A stretch of 64,000 nt of DNA from Aselliscus stoliczkanus (lineage: Eukaryota; Chordata; Mammalia; Chiroptera; Hipposideridae): assembly GCA_033961575.1 (NCBI GenBank), contig CM066733.1, positions 64,230,921 through 64,294,920 of the forward strand, written 5' to 3'. Positions 33,246-46,069 of this stretch are shown here, in pieces. Position numbers and translations under genes: made by a program. The notes under the pieces were generated by a model that did no database searches, was not told the origin of the DNA, and saw only the letters and a program-made list of their open reading frames with translations. The stretch's first letter is position 1. Every line of letters starts with the position of its first letter.

Positions 33246-33937
33246 TACTTCTCAATTTTCTAGGGAAAATTATAATTAAATTCAAATGATGTCTTCTTAG
33301 ACTTGTTAGAAAGACAAAAGCAAACAGGACAGCATTTTTTAAGAAAGCCCGTTACAAAAATCCTTGGTAGCCCCTTTGAAGTTCTCTCTTGAATGATTTT
33401 TTTCCCCTAGAATCAATCTACAAACTAGCTTTAAGGGTGTGTTAGTCCTGCCCTGGTTCATTTTATTACCTAAGTAATTAAGTACCCATAATACTTTACC
33501 CCAAGTCTTAGCTTCAGGTACTCATAATGTTCAAACCAAATAGAAAGTATGTAGTGGCATCTACCTAAATTCTGGATTGTCCACACCAAAATCAGAATGG
33601 TTCCATTTTGTGTATGTGCATACGCGTTGATTCTCAATTTCCATACCAATATTTTGTGGTACTTTCGGTGTCCTGCATCTTGCTTGCAGTCTCTTTACTA
33701 TCACTAAAGTAAATCTGCTGTCACTGATAATATTCATGGCACATAAGATCTGTCCTATTAGTTCTATGTCCTGAGGCCTCAAACTAAAAGCTAAGAAGTC
33801 TCCATGAATGACTAAACATATACATATATTTATATCCATATATATGCAATTTTGTGTGTGTACAGTGCACAAGATTGGGGATTGCCATAATTACATCTTT
33901 CTCTCTTATTTAGATTGTCATTCTAGTCCAAAAACTA

Positions 33938-33949
<12 letters not shown>
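33246..33949. other. Unassigned intergenic sequence
   Basis: A 103-codon minus frame at 33561-33872 shows no family likeness. No repeat named. Confidence 0.35.
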
Positions 33950-33995
<46 letters not shown>

Positions 33996-34001
33996 CTCTC
34001 T
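33950..34001. repeat. (TC)n microsatellite
   Basis: Long TC run, broken by one TGTG near its right end. Confidence 0.97.
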
Positions 34002-34314
34002 CCCCACAACCAAATCTAACTCCTGCTATTTACCAGATTAAGCATCCTACACTGCAGCCAAGAATACATAAATCTTCCTCCTCCCTTCCTATCTATCACC
34101 CATGACCCTATCTACCACTGCATGCAGCCCTCTCTGATCTCTCCAGACTTTGATTTCAAGTCGGTTGGAGTAAGCATCATAGTCTATCTATTATAATAGC
34201 CACGCCTTACTTTCATCAGGTAACTCCCTACCGCTTTTTCTGTCCTGCCCCAACTCTTGAGGACAATAACCATATCTTATCTTTATATCCCCTAACACTC
34301 TTCAACTTTAATGT

Positions 34315-34465
34315 GCATAAGAACCATGGAGGGGTTGGGGGGTATTGCTGAAATGCAGATTCTGATTCAATATGTCTGGGGTGGGGCCTGAGACGATTAC
34401 CAACACTCTCCCATAGAATACTAATGCAACTGGTTCATGGACCACACTTTGTGTAGCAAGGCACT
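34315..34465. mobile_element. MER5-type hAT-Charlie relic
   Basis: GTGCATAAGAACCATGGAGG, GATTCTGATTCAATATGTCTGG, GGGTGGGGCCTGAGA and a CATGGACCACACTTTG end give the MER5 order. Terminal repeats are eroded. Confidence 0.82.
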
Positions 34466-34539
34466 AATACACCTTGCATAGTGTTTTGCAAGTGACAGGT
34501 GTTAGCTCACAGGTACTAGAAAATTCAAAGTGAAAAAGC

Positions 34540-35600
34540 AAAAGCAAAATGTAAATACAATGAGATAGCATTACAAAACCACCAATATGGCTACAGCCAA
34601 TGTCGGTGAGTTTGTCTGAGTAGCTGTTTTTCGAAAATGTTGGTGGGAATATAACATGATACACCTACTTTGGGAAAATATTTGGCTGTCTTTTTGTTTG
34701 TTTGTTTGTTTGTTTGTTTTACAAAATGAATATATGCTTACCCTATGGTCTAGCATTCCCCTTTCAGATATTTACCAAAGAGAGATGAAGAAACATGTCC
34801 ACAAAAAGGCCTGCACAAGAATGTTCATAACAGCTTTATTGTAATAGCCTAAATTTAAAACATCCCAAATGTCCATCAATGGGTGAATGGATAAGTGAAT
34901 GGTGGTATATTCATACTGTGCAGTGTAGGCTACTACGTGTATTTCCATACCATGGAATACTGGCTCAGGTTCTCTCACCAGGTTGCAGTCAAGTATGGCA
35001 CAGCTGCCGTCCTCTAGAAGCTTTGCCTGGGGCTGCAGAGCCTGCGGCCAAGATGGAGCACTCGTATGGCTGTTGGCAGGAGGCCGCAGTTCCTTTTGCC
35101 ACACAGCCCCTTCCATAGAGCTGCTTGAATGTCCTTATAACAGGTCCATTGACTTCTATCATGTGAGTGATCCGAGAGAGACCTGCTGTGGCCTCGCCGG
35201 GCTCCAAGCTGCTTTCAGGCCTGCCTTGAGGCTTTCTTGGTCAATGTTCGGTTAAAATCTCCTAAGAGGAAGGTATGAACCACTGATGTACATAATAGCA
35301 TGGGGAAACCTCAAATGCATTATGTTGAGTGAAACAAAAGAGCACTTACTAACATGATTTTATTCCTTTTATATGAAGTTATAGAAGGCAAAATAAATCT
35401 ATAATTTTTTAAAAAGTCATAACAATGGTTGCCTAGGGGTTGGGTAAGCAGGAAGGGTTATAAGGGAGCTTTCTGCAGGGGATGGAATGTTGTATATTTT
35501 GGGTTACACAGAGGTATACATTGCCAAAACTCAGAGAATAGCATGCTTTATAGTACATTTCAGCCTTTGTAAATTTTATTTAAAAACAAAATGAATGCTA
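34540..35600 (+). mobile_element. Old L1 3' end with an internal foreign segment
   Basis: AATGAGATAGCATTACAAAACC, TATTTACCAAAGAGAGATGA, GTCCATCAATGGGTGAATGG, then from 35275 TACATAATAGCATGGGG, TGAAGTTATAGAAGGCAAAA and GGGGTTGGGTAAGC are L1 3' landmarks. Between about 34970 and 35270 is an unrelated GC-richer block (CTTTGCCTGGGGCTGCAGAG; AATGTCCTTATAACAGGTCC; GAGTGATCCGAGAGAGACC), a dispersed repeat I cannot name. A (TTTG)n run sits at 34693-34720. Confidence 0.75.
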
Positions 35601-35852
35601 AACAAATTCCGAACTATCATTAATGACATGCAACTGATGTGTTTCAAGGTGAAGTGTACTGATGTCTGCAACTGATATTGAAATGCCTCAAAAAATAAGA
35701 TGAATTGTAGGAAGGAGAGACGGCTAGATATGTAGGTAAAACAAATACAGAAAAATGTTTATTATAGAATCTAAGAGGCGGACATATGGTTGATCTTTAA
35801 CTTTTCTACATGCTTGAAAAATTTCTTAATAACATGTATAAAAAAAAACCGT
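35601..35852. repeat. Ancient repeat-like sequence
   Basis: AAGTGTACTGATGTCTGCAAC and ACTTTTCTACATGCTTGAAAAATTTC are typical of a dispersed mammalian 3'-end repeat; family not assigned. Confidence 0.4.
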
Positions 35853-35970
35853 GCCGTCCGAGTGGCGCGGTGGTTAAGCGCTGGCTTGGGAGGCTAGCGG
35901 CCCCCGGTTCGGGTCCCACATATGAGGGCCAGTGACACTGCCCTCAAAAACAACAACAACAAAAAAAAAA
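35853..35970 (+). mobile_element. Short monomeric tRNA-like SINE, copy c
   Basis: GTGCCGTCCGAGTGGCGCGG head, GGTTCGGGTCCC B-box, GACACTGCCCTC, then an AACAACAAC-type tail. Good A and B boxes suggest a young copy. Confidence 0.92.
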
Positions 35971-36554
35971 CCTACAGCAGTGAGCAGACAGTTCTGCCTA
36001 CTTCTGTAACCCTTGCCCCAGCTTGGGGCTAATTCCTCTAATGCACATATAGACAGGCCGGGGCAGCACTCTGCTGCTCACCACCTGTGCAGGTGAAAAA
36101 CCAAGTGTGCTCAGACAGACTGAAAGCCATGTGACAAAGGACTGGAATTACTGGCCTATGCAGGGCCTTCAGCACTTACAAAGACTCTCTAAGCCTCTTG
36201 AAGAATACAGATTGACATGGACTCAGACTATCAGGGGCAACTAGAGTGGCCAGAACAGGACAGGTCATCTGGGACCTGAATTTCATCATTCCAGGCTATC
36301 CATGATTCACAAGCACCCTAATGAAATGCCTTAATGGCTGAAATTCACTATAGGTTGACATAGTTTAATTAGAAATATATGCTATTTTGTGTACAAATCT
36401 AACCCTCTAGTACATTTTGCTATCATGCAATCCATAATATTTTTTTTTCTGAGTTAATCTGAAATGGTTACCTTTTTTGTTCATCGATTTCAGTAGAAAC
36501 CATGACAATTCAGTCATTTCACTAATTGGTGATGGACTATTGGTGATGAGATGT
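35971..36554. other. Unassigned intergenic sequence
   Basis: Nothing recognised. Confidence 0.35.
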
Positions 36555-36712
36555 AGTCACAGCTCCTTACTGGGTGGAATGCTCGTTCCCAAAGTTAGCT
36601 TCCTATTAGAATCACCTGGGAGGCATTTAAAGCAATGGTGATGCAAGCTCACCCCAGGACAATTGAATCAACATGAGTAGGCAGGTAGGAGGAAGGTCTG
36701 GGCATCTGTACT
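36555..36712. mobile_element. MER5-type hAT-Charlie relic, left part
   Basis: TAGAATCACCTGGGAGGCATTTAAAG is the MER5 mid-section; GGCATCTGTACT continues after the L1 and SINE as CATCTGTACTTTTTAAATGC and CTCCTGGTGATC at 38478-38510. The older element was split by a later L1. Confidence 0.65.
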
Positions 36713-38326
36713 AGTTATTTACTTAAAAATTTTATTAAGTCTATTTAAACAAAAATAAACAAACAAAAAACCAGTTCATATTCATACATTCCACCCCTCC
36801 CCCATCTGTTCTCTGTATCTATAAACTTGTTTGAGGGGGTGTTTGTGTTTTAGATTCCACATATAAGAGATAGCATGGTATTTGTCTTTCTCTGTCTGAC
36901 CTATTTCACTTAGCATAAAACCTTGAGGTTCATCCATGTTGTCACAATGACATGTTTTCATCCTTTTCTTAATGGCTGAATAAAATTCCTTTATATGTAT
37001 CACATCTTCTTTATCCATTCATCCATTGGTGGAGACTTAGGTTATGTCCATATCTTGGCTGTTGTAAATAATGAACATGATGGTGCATATATCTTTTTTA
37101 ATTAGGTTTTCATTTTCTACAAATACCCAGAAGTGGGATTGCTGGATCATAAGGTAGTTCTGTTTTAAATTTTTTGAGGAACCTCCATACTCTTTTATAT
37201 AGTGGCTTCACCAATTTACATTCCCAGGTTGCCTTTTCTCCACATCCTTGTCAACACTAGTTATTGCTTGTCTTTTTGATAATAGCCATTCCAACAGGTA
37301 TGAGATTATATCTCATTGTGATTTGTATTTCCCTGATGATTACTAATGCTAAGCATCTTTTTATATAGCTGTTGGCCATCTATGTCTTATTTGGAAAATC
37401 TGAGATCTTCTGCCCATTTTTTTTTTTAAGATTTTATTGGGGAATTGGGGGGGAACAGCGTTGGGGAACAGACAAGTTGCCGTCTTTTTGTTCTTCAGTC
37501 TAGTTGCGGAGGACGTTGCTTCACTGGCCCATGTTGGTATCGTCATTGCGCTCTTCCCGGATGAGGCAGATGGATCGTCGGCCTCTGGATGGTCACTCAC
37601 CGCGGCTATTGGCAGCTCACGCTGGCTGCCAGCTGCTCACGCTGGCTGCTGGCCACTCACTGTAGCCTATGGCAGCCCACTGCAGCAGGGGCTGCAGCCT
37701 ACACCGTCGCCGGAGCTCACACAGCCCAGTTCCAGGTGGAGCTGTTGTTAGCTGTAGAGGGCAGTGTCACTGGCCCTCATATGTGGGATCCTAACCGAGG
37801 CCTCTGGCATCCCAACACCCGCTCTTAACCAATGCGCCACTCGGCCAGCCCTTCTGCCCATTTTTTAATCAGATTATTTGTTGGGTTTTTTGTTTGCTTG
37901 TTTTTGTTTTGCTATTGAGTTGTATGAATTCTTTATCTTTTTTATGTTTTTAAGATATTAGCCCCTAATCAGATATATGACTTGCAATTATTTTCTCCCA
38001 GTCAGCAGGTTGCCTTTTCATTTTTTTGATGTTTTTTTGTTGTTGTTGTTATGCAGTAGTTTTTTGGTTTGATATAGCTCTGCTTCTTTATTTTTGGGTT
38101 TTGTTGATTTTCTTTTTGGTGTCAGATTCAAAAAATCATCACCAAGTCCAGTAGCTCATGGCCTATGTTTTCTTCTAGAAGTTTTATGGTTTCAGGTGTT
38201 ATGGTCAAGCCTTCAATCCATTTTGAGTTAATGTTTTTGTATAGTGTAAGATAGTGATCTACTTTTATCCCTTTACCTGTGGCTGTCCAATTTTCCTAGC
38301 AGCATTTATTGAAGAGACTATTGAAG
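36713..38326 (-). mobile_element. 5'-truncated L1 inserted in the MER5 relic
   Basis: Reverse L1 ORF2 end and 3' UTR: TTGAGGGGGTGTTTGTGTTT, CACATATAAGAGATAGCATGG, CATCCATTGGTGGAGACTTAG, AAGTGGGATTGCTGGATCAT, TATAGCTGTTGGCCATC, CCTTCAATCCATTTTGAGTT. Target duplication AGGTCTGGGCATCTGTACT / AGGTCTGGACATCTGTACT (18 of 19) at 36694-36712 and 38327-38345. A SINE splits it. Confidence 0.93.
37417..37850 (-). mobile_element. Long composite tRNA-derived SINE, copy 9
   Basis: Reverse orientation, from poly-T and ATTTTATTGGGGAATTGGGG to CGCCACTCGGCCAGCC. Perfect duplication CTTCTGCCCA (37407-37416; 37851-37860) inside the L1. Confidence 0.95.
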
Positions 38327-38345
38327 AGGTCTGGACATCTGTACT

Positions 38346-38477
38346 ATTTATTTATTTATTTATTTATTTATTTTATTTATTTATTTTTTGAGGGCAGTGC
38401 CCTCATATATGGGACTGAACCGGGGCCGCTGGTTTCCCAAGCCAGCGCTTAACCACTGCTCCACTCGGCCGGCCCCC
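38346..38477 (-). mobile_element. Short monomeric tRNA-like SINE, copy d, in an L1 target duplication
   Basis: A (TTTA)n tail in reverse, then GAGGGCAGTGCCCTCATATA ... CCACTCGGCCGGCC. Its own duplication CATCTGTACT (38336-38345; 38478-38487) lies exactly in the L1's right target copy. Confidence 0.93.
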
Positions 38478-38529
38478 CATCTGTACTTTTTAAATGCTCT
38501 CCTGGTGATCTTAATATTTATCACCTACT

Positions 38530-38800
38530 AGACCTTAAATTTTTAAAGTTAAAAACGCTTCAAATGGGACTGCAAAACTACATATATTTTTACTTAAAAG
38601 AATACTCTTTAGAGTAAAGAGTCTTAAAGTTTGAGAGTATCTTTTTCTTCCAGCTCTTAGATATACATATCAAAGTGTGATAGTGTAAGGGTGACACTGT
38701 ATCTTCTAGTTTGAGATTTAAACCTCTAGTTAATTCGATTTAACAGTGTCGTTTAGCTTGGGCTTTTTGAAAGTTTTTTCTTTGCTTTGCTTTTCTTCCC
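38530..38800. other. Unassigned intergenic sequence
   Basis: Nothing recognised. Confidence 0.3.
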
Positions 38801-39256
38801 TCCTTGTCAAACCTTAACGACTCTGTTTGCTGTATATTTACTATGCATATCAGTCTTATTACAGACCATATGCATACCAGGCTCAGTGAAACTGATTCCG
38901 CTGGGGAACCTGCAGGACACTGACTTAAAAGAAGTTTCTACATCTGCATAAGATCCACTCCTATCCTGGAAACACACCAGCCTTCATGAAGCACCTTTTT
39001 TTCTGTTTTTTAAAGGGTGGAATTTAATCTTTATTTACAGGACACTGCAAGATATGAAATTCCACACAGAAATAAGAAACCCATCGAGAGGAGAAGCTTC
39101 ATAAAGTATGTACAGTTTGGAACTGTTCAAGTATAGTTTCGTTGTGAAAAGTGCTACAATAACAAACCACATTTAAAAAGAAGTCTTAGATGGAAAACAG
39201 TAAGACAAACTTATACCATAGTACACAACAACTTTATGCCTCCGCTGTACAATTTA

Positions 39257-40612
<1,356 letters not shown>

Positions 40613-40861
40613 TCAATTTACAGGGCGCTGGTTGTTGCAGTTTTCCTGCAGTGGAGAAGTAGCGTCCTCAGGAAACAAGCTTACGTTTCTCCTTTTCAGC
40701 ATCTGATCATCCTTCTTTGCTTTCCTCAGCTCTACATTAACTTCTATTCGGCGCCGTCTCATTTCTGTACTGTCTTTCTCCTTGTTCTTGGATCGGTTAA
40801 GGCGGGCAGCTGCTGAATTAGCATTCTCATTGGTGGACAGGGTTACGAGACAAAGGGTGAA

Positions 40862-40975
40862 AGCCATCCATTGACAATATCATCCAGGCTGGTTTGATCC
40901 CCAAATTTGTATCCTTCTTGGGTAAAATTGATTGTAGTCCCATTCAGTTTGAATCTGCTTGGGCCCTCACTAACA
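40862..40975 (+). repeat. Inverted repeat, outer arm at the 5' end of the KPNA2 pseudogene
   Basis: Identical to the reverse complement of 40402-40515. It lies between the pseudogene's start region and a further 97 bp of GC-richer DNA (40976-41072) that still falls inside the target duplications. It was therefore made during or after the retroposition, not by chance. Confidence 0.97.
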
Positions 40976-41338
40976 GCTGGCTCAAGCTTCCACAAGAGAC
41001 GGGTGCTGAGGCGCACAGGCTACAGGTCCGCTACTCTGCGAACGTATACCACGAATCAGCCCGAAGACCGTGTCATGAAGCACCTTTTTAATAACTCTGT
41101 TTACTGCAGCCCAAGACCACCTCTCTCAACCCCACCCCCCACCACCACCTTTTTCCTTTGTTATGCCTCTTTTTATGTGCCTATAAAAGCTTTTGGCCAC
41201 TGAGAAGTGGTGGGGATGGTCTTTGGACAAGGGTCTCCTCCCAGAATGCTGAAATTTTGAATAAACCTTCTTTCCTTTTCAACAAGCTCATCTCTTAAGT
41301 TTTGTGTTTTGTGCGGTGAGCAGCCAGACCTTTAGCAC

Positions 41339-41639
41339 AGTACCAATAGGTCAATGAGTTCACATTAAAATAGAGCAAACTTGAGTTTTAGATTCCCGGA
41401 AATAGTAAGATCTCATTGGCAGAAATTATTTTAATCCTATTGACGTGGAGACCTATGAGAATGCTGCTAGTTTACCAAATTCTGTCGTGTGTATGTCCTT
41501 TCAGCATAGTTGGATTGCGCTATAGGAAGGTTAAGCATGTGTTTAGGGCAGGTACCAAAATAGCTGTTTGGAAAAAAATTTATACTTCATACTTCAAAAG
41601 TAGCATTGAAGGAGTCATTATGGTAAAAATAAAAAATTA
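41339..41639. other. Unassigned intergenic sequence
   Basis: Nothing recognised. Confidence 0.3.
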
Positions 41640-42795
41640 ATATTAGAAAAAAAGCCACGTCGACACTGGTAGGAAAAGTAGAGACACAAAAGAGGCCCCA
41701 CACCTCTGTGTGGTGGTTGAGAACCAGGAGAGATATCTCAGCCACAGAGGTTCCCCCTGGAAGAGTGAGGGACCCCAGCCCCCCACACTAGACTCCACAG
41801 CCCCAGTACTGGTTGGAAAAGGAGCCCCCACAACCTCTGGCTGTAAAAAACAGTGGGGATTCTGATATCCGGGGTGGGACAGAAGGCAACGGAAAACCCA
41901 GGCATCCTCTTAACGGGCCCACACACAGACTCACTAGCTACAGGCACTCACCTTGGGCTCTGGTGGAGGGATGGTGACTCAGGAGGTGTTGGAGACATAC
42001 GGGGAGCAGACTGAGGTGTGTGGTTTCAGGTGGGGAACTGGATGACACTCAGCATTTTCCCTCTGTGAGCTCCCCCTCCAACACAGCCAGCAGGCAGTCT
42101 CCATGTTTCCTGTGTTGAGCCGGCCCCCACCATGGCCAAATCTGATTCTGATCAGTCTGATGAGCTTTGCTGGCTCCACTCTGCTGAGTCCGTGGGACCT
42201 GCCCCAAACAGACTCCCACAACACTGGAGGCACTTTATCAGGGAGAAGCCAGCACTGTTTCTTGGAAAGCTATCAGAGTCTGGCAGGCAGCAACTGCTCT
42301 CAGTGAGCTCTGAGACTTGCTGAGTAGCTCTAGGCTCAACACTGGCATCAAACCACAATTTACATTAACCTGGTGAATACAACTCTTTCCACTCTAGTTC
42401 TCTGAGACCCTGACTCACCCAACTTGCATACTCCACAGTGCTCTCTCAGCGGCTGAAACTTAAAGGAGCCAGTAAGTGGCAGCAGACCTTGGGGTGTACT
42501 GGCTTTTTGCAGGGCTACCCCAGGCCTGGTACTCGTGGCAGACATCCTTGGTTCAGACTGTGGCCTCTCCCACATGCCTCCAGGTTTAGCTCAGGCAGTG
42601 AACAACTGCAGGTCACTTTGTACCTCCTATCAGGTCCCTCAACAGTCACAGGCAGTAGGTGACCTGGGGTTACACCGGAGTCCCTCTCAAGGGACCCCAC
42701 AACCAACATATTTGGAGGTTGGCTTCAGACCACAGCAGAATACCTCCCAGTTAGCCCCAAAAGTGGCACACACCAGAGCCCACTGGGGATGAAAA
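41640..42795. repeat. GC-rich repeat-like block of unknown family
   Basis: About 1.15 kb, clearly richer in G+C than its surroundings, with several short overlapping frames on both strands but no long one. It runs straight into L1 ORF2-like text at 42796. It could be the 5' part of an L1-derived element or a separate LTR-like element. No likeness to a protein was recognised. Confidence 0.4.
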
Positions 42796-44230
42796 AAGGT
42801 ATTTCATGAAAATGGAAACAAAAAATAATATAAAAAGCTGGGGTAGCAAAGCATACCCAGACAAAATAGACTTTAAAACAAAGGCTACTGAGCCGGCCAA
42901 GTGGTGCGGTGGTTAAGCGCTGGCCTGGGAAGCCAACGGCCCCGGTTTGGGTCCCACATATGAGGGCCAGTGATACTGCCCTCAAAAACAAAACAAAACA
43001 AAAAAAAAAACCAAAGCAAAAAAAAAACAAAGGCTACAATGAAGGACCCAGTAATTCCACTTCAGGGTATTCATCTGAAGAAACCCAAAATGCTACTTTG
43101 AGGAGACATGTGCATCCGTTTGTTCATTGCAGCATTGTTTGCAATGGCCAAGATATGGAGGCAGCCTGGATCTCCCTCAATGTATGAATGGATAAAGCAC
43201 ATATGGAGGTAGTACACATCTCTTAAATTGTGTATACATATTTTGGGTACCCCCAGTATATACAATGGAATGTTGCTCGGCCATGGAATGGAATGGGTTC
43301 TTGTTATCTGCAGCAGCATGGGTGGACCTGGAGGGTATTGTGTTGAGTGGAGTATGTCAGATGGAGAAAGACAGATGCAATGTGATTTCGCTTATATGTG
43401 GAATCTAAGAACAAAATCAACATACAAAACAGAAACAAACTCATAGATACAGAGAACATTTTTATGATTGCCAGATTGGGGAGGGGGAATGTTGGAGGTA
43501 TGGGAGAAAAAAGGGGAGGGGATTAAGAAGTATAAATTCTTTGTTACAAAATAGTTATAAAGATGTAGGATATAGCATAAGGAATACAGTCAATAATATT
43601 GTAATAAATATGTATGGTGTCAAATGGGTACTAGATTTGTTGGGGTGATAGATGGGAGGGGTTTGGGCGGCAGGATGATAGAGGTGAAGGCTTTGGTAAA
43701 AAGTATAACTATTGTACTTTGTTGTACACCGGAAGCGAATTAAAAAAATAATAATAAATAAATAAATAAGTACAAATTGGAAGTTACAAAATAGTCATGT
43801 AAAGTAAAGCATGGGTAATATATGGTGATAATCATGCATAGTGCCAAGTGGGTACTAGATTAGTCAGGGGGATCACTTCTTAAATTATATAAATGTCTAA
43901 CCACTATTCTGTACACCTGAAATTAATGTAACATAATATTGAATGTCATCTGTAATTTAAAAACTTAAAAAGCATGGTAAAGATGAAGGAGAATAAGAGG
44001 TCCAAATTTCCTGGTAAAAAACAAATAAGTCATGGGGATGTGATGTACAACATGGGGAATATAGTCAATAATATTGTGATAGCACTGTAGGGTGTCAGAT
44101 GGTTGCTGGACTTATCATGGTGTTTGCTTCTTGAGGTATATAAATGTTGAATAACTATTGTGTACCCCTGAAACTAATATATTGATAATATTGTATGTTA
44201 GCTATATTTTTAATAAAAATATTTAAAAAA
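42796..44230 (+). mobile_element. Internally deleted L1 with a tandem 3' UTR
   Basis: 42796-42888 is ORF2-like (AGAGCTGGGGTAGCAAAGC-type; GACAAAATAGACTTTAAAAC). It jumps to the ORF2 end at about 43038 (CCCAGTAATTCCACTTCAGG; GTGGACCTGGAGGGTATTG; TATATGTGGAATCTAAGAAC). Then three similar 3' UTR modules follow, each ending with a TAACTATTG-TGTAC-type motif (near 43705, 43900 and 44155). An A-rich tail closes it. A short SINE interrupts it. Confidence 0.75.
42889..43023 (+). mobile_element. Short monomeric tRNA-like SINE, copy e
   Basis: GAGCCGGCCAAGTGGTGCGG head, GATACTGCCCTC, then a long (A)nC tail. Perfect 14-bp duplication AAAACAAAGGCTAC at 42875-42888 and 43024-43037. Confidence 0.95.
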
Positions 44231-45949
44231 ATAAAAATTAGAATTCTATTGTTTTTCTTACACTTATTCTCTATATGGGCAGTGGGGAGGAGTCATGGCT
44301 TTAGCAACTATTTGCAAGATGAAAGAAGCTACCAGACTAGTTGGGGTGTAACCATTGCTTCCTCCTCTCTCTCCTCTGCGCTGAAGGTGTAAGTACTTCA
44401 TTCTGCCTTCTTTCCTTCCTTTCAGGTCCCTAGCCATCTGTTAGAGCCAGTCAGTCCGTCAAAGTACCTAAGGAGGGAGCTTGTGCCTGGCTGAGAGGGT
44501 TTAAGTCTGTGAGCTAGATTGAGAACAATATACTAATTGTTCTTTGTTTGCTGAGCAGGACCTGGTGTCAGCACAGAGCTGGCCCAGCTGCCTGTGTGAG
44601 AGGGGGCGGTGCGGGTGGAGGACAGTAGATGCATTAGAAACTTCTCCAAACTTATAGGTTCAGAGTTTCTCTAATTAGAGCAAGGGAGAGAAAACGGCTG
44701 AAAAGCCAGGCCAGTAATAATCAAATCAAAACACTGAACTTCAGGAAGGTGGTAAAGAGTTTATCCTACTGGAGTCTAAATATGCAAACTCCCAGAGAAG
44801 AAGTCTTGCCCAAATGTCAAAATTCTTCTTGGCCTTCAGGATGTTTGATCTGCTGCAAGTGGTGGCGGTGAGAGGTGGTGGGTGTGTGGGCGGTGGCAGG
44901 CAGAAAAATGAGGAGACAGAAATTTTCAGAGACACTGTAGATTAATCCTTTCAACTGCAGGGCAGCCCCCAGGTTGTGAATAAGAGAGGCTCAGGAAAGG
45001 CAACCTCTCTCAAAAGAAAGACTTTCTAGCAAGGAAAACACAAGGGTTTTGCTCCTTTATCATTCTACATTGAAAGGGTAAAAACTATACAGTTATAATT
45101 TTACTATTGGTCTTTCTTATGTATCATGCAGGATAAACATTTAAACAGATGCAAAAGAAAACATACTTTTCAAAAATACACACACACACAATTGTCACGA
45201 ACAATTATCTCTGGGCAGTAGGATTGTGGAAGAATTTTACTCTTTTTTTTTTTTACATGTTCTGCCTCACTTCACATATGTACATACGTATGTATTTATA
45301 TGAAGACCATGTATGTCTAAAGCTCAAGAAAACTATGAAGCTAGTTCTATAATAAAACTAGTATAAAAATTGCAAATGTATGCTGTTGCCCACGTGTTTC
45401 ATTATAGATGGGTGGATGGATACCCTGGTCTTTGAGCTGGAATTCTTTGTGCCCTATCTTTATGACAAGAGGGAAGGGAAAAAAATTTTAAATGCACGTT
45501 TCCTCATTAACATGTCTGGCAGAGTAGTGATCATTTTGATAGGATTTTGTTCATGGAGCCTTCTAAAAGAATAGAAGGAGGGATTTATATCTCAAGAAAA
45601 GTCTCCAGTGCTTTACTGTGGTTATTTAAAATTCATAAGGCCATCAAAAAGAGGACTGAGTCTTCTCTAATGCCACTCTGACAAAACGCCACTAGTTTCC
45701 TTTTCTTGGAAACGGTGGTATTTAGGTCCTGTTTTAGCTCTCCAGAAATGCCCGGCAGAAGTCATTATGTTGCGTATCCGTTTGTGAACTCATTCCAATT
45801 TGGCTCAGATCATTTTGTCTGCCTTTGACACTTCACCTTGTTTCAGTCCCCAATCACTAGGTCACAGCTACAATGCAAGGAAATATCAAGTAGCCAGGAA
45901 AAAGCAAAGCCAAAGAAATAAACAAAACAAAATGTAAGCCTTATGAGTT
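44231..45949. other. Unassigned intergenic sequence
   Basis: No gene or confidently named repeat. A small purine-rich GGTGGCGGTGAGAGGTGG stretch lies near 44862. Confidence 0.35.
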
Positions 45950-46065
45950 TGCTGGGACTGATACCATTGCTCATACTGTCATTTTAAAGATGAGAAAACT
46001 GAGATGTGGTAAGGTTCTGGGGTTTGCCCCGAGTCAGACAGCTCCCTGACTTTGCTCTAGTGTGG
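45950..46065 (-). repeat. MIR SINE fragment
   Basis: TCATTTTAAAGATGAGAAAACTGAGATG and GCCCCGAGTCAGACAGCTCCC are the reverse MIR core. Confidence 0.65.
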
Positions 46066-46069
46066 CTTG

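Noticed and set aside
33950..34001. Simple repeats as possible CRISPR-like or satellite arrays
   Set aside because: They are mono- to pentanucleotide runs with no spacers; in a vertebrate genome they are ordinary microsatellites.
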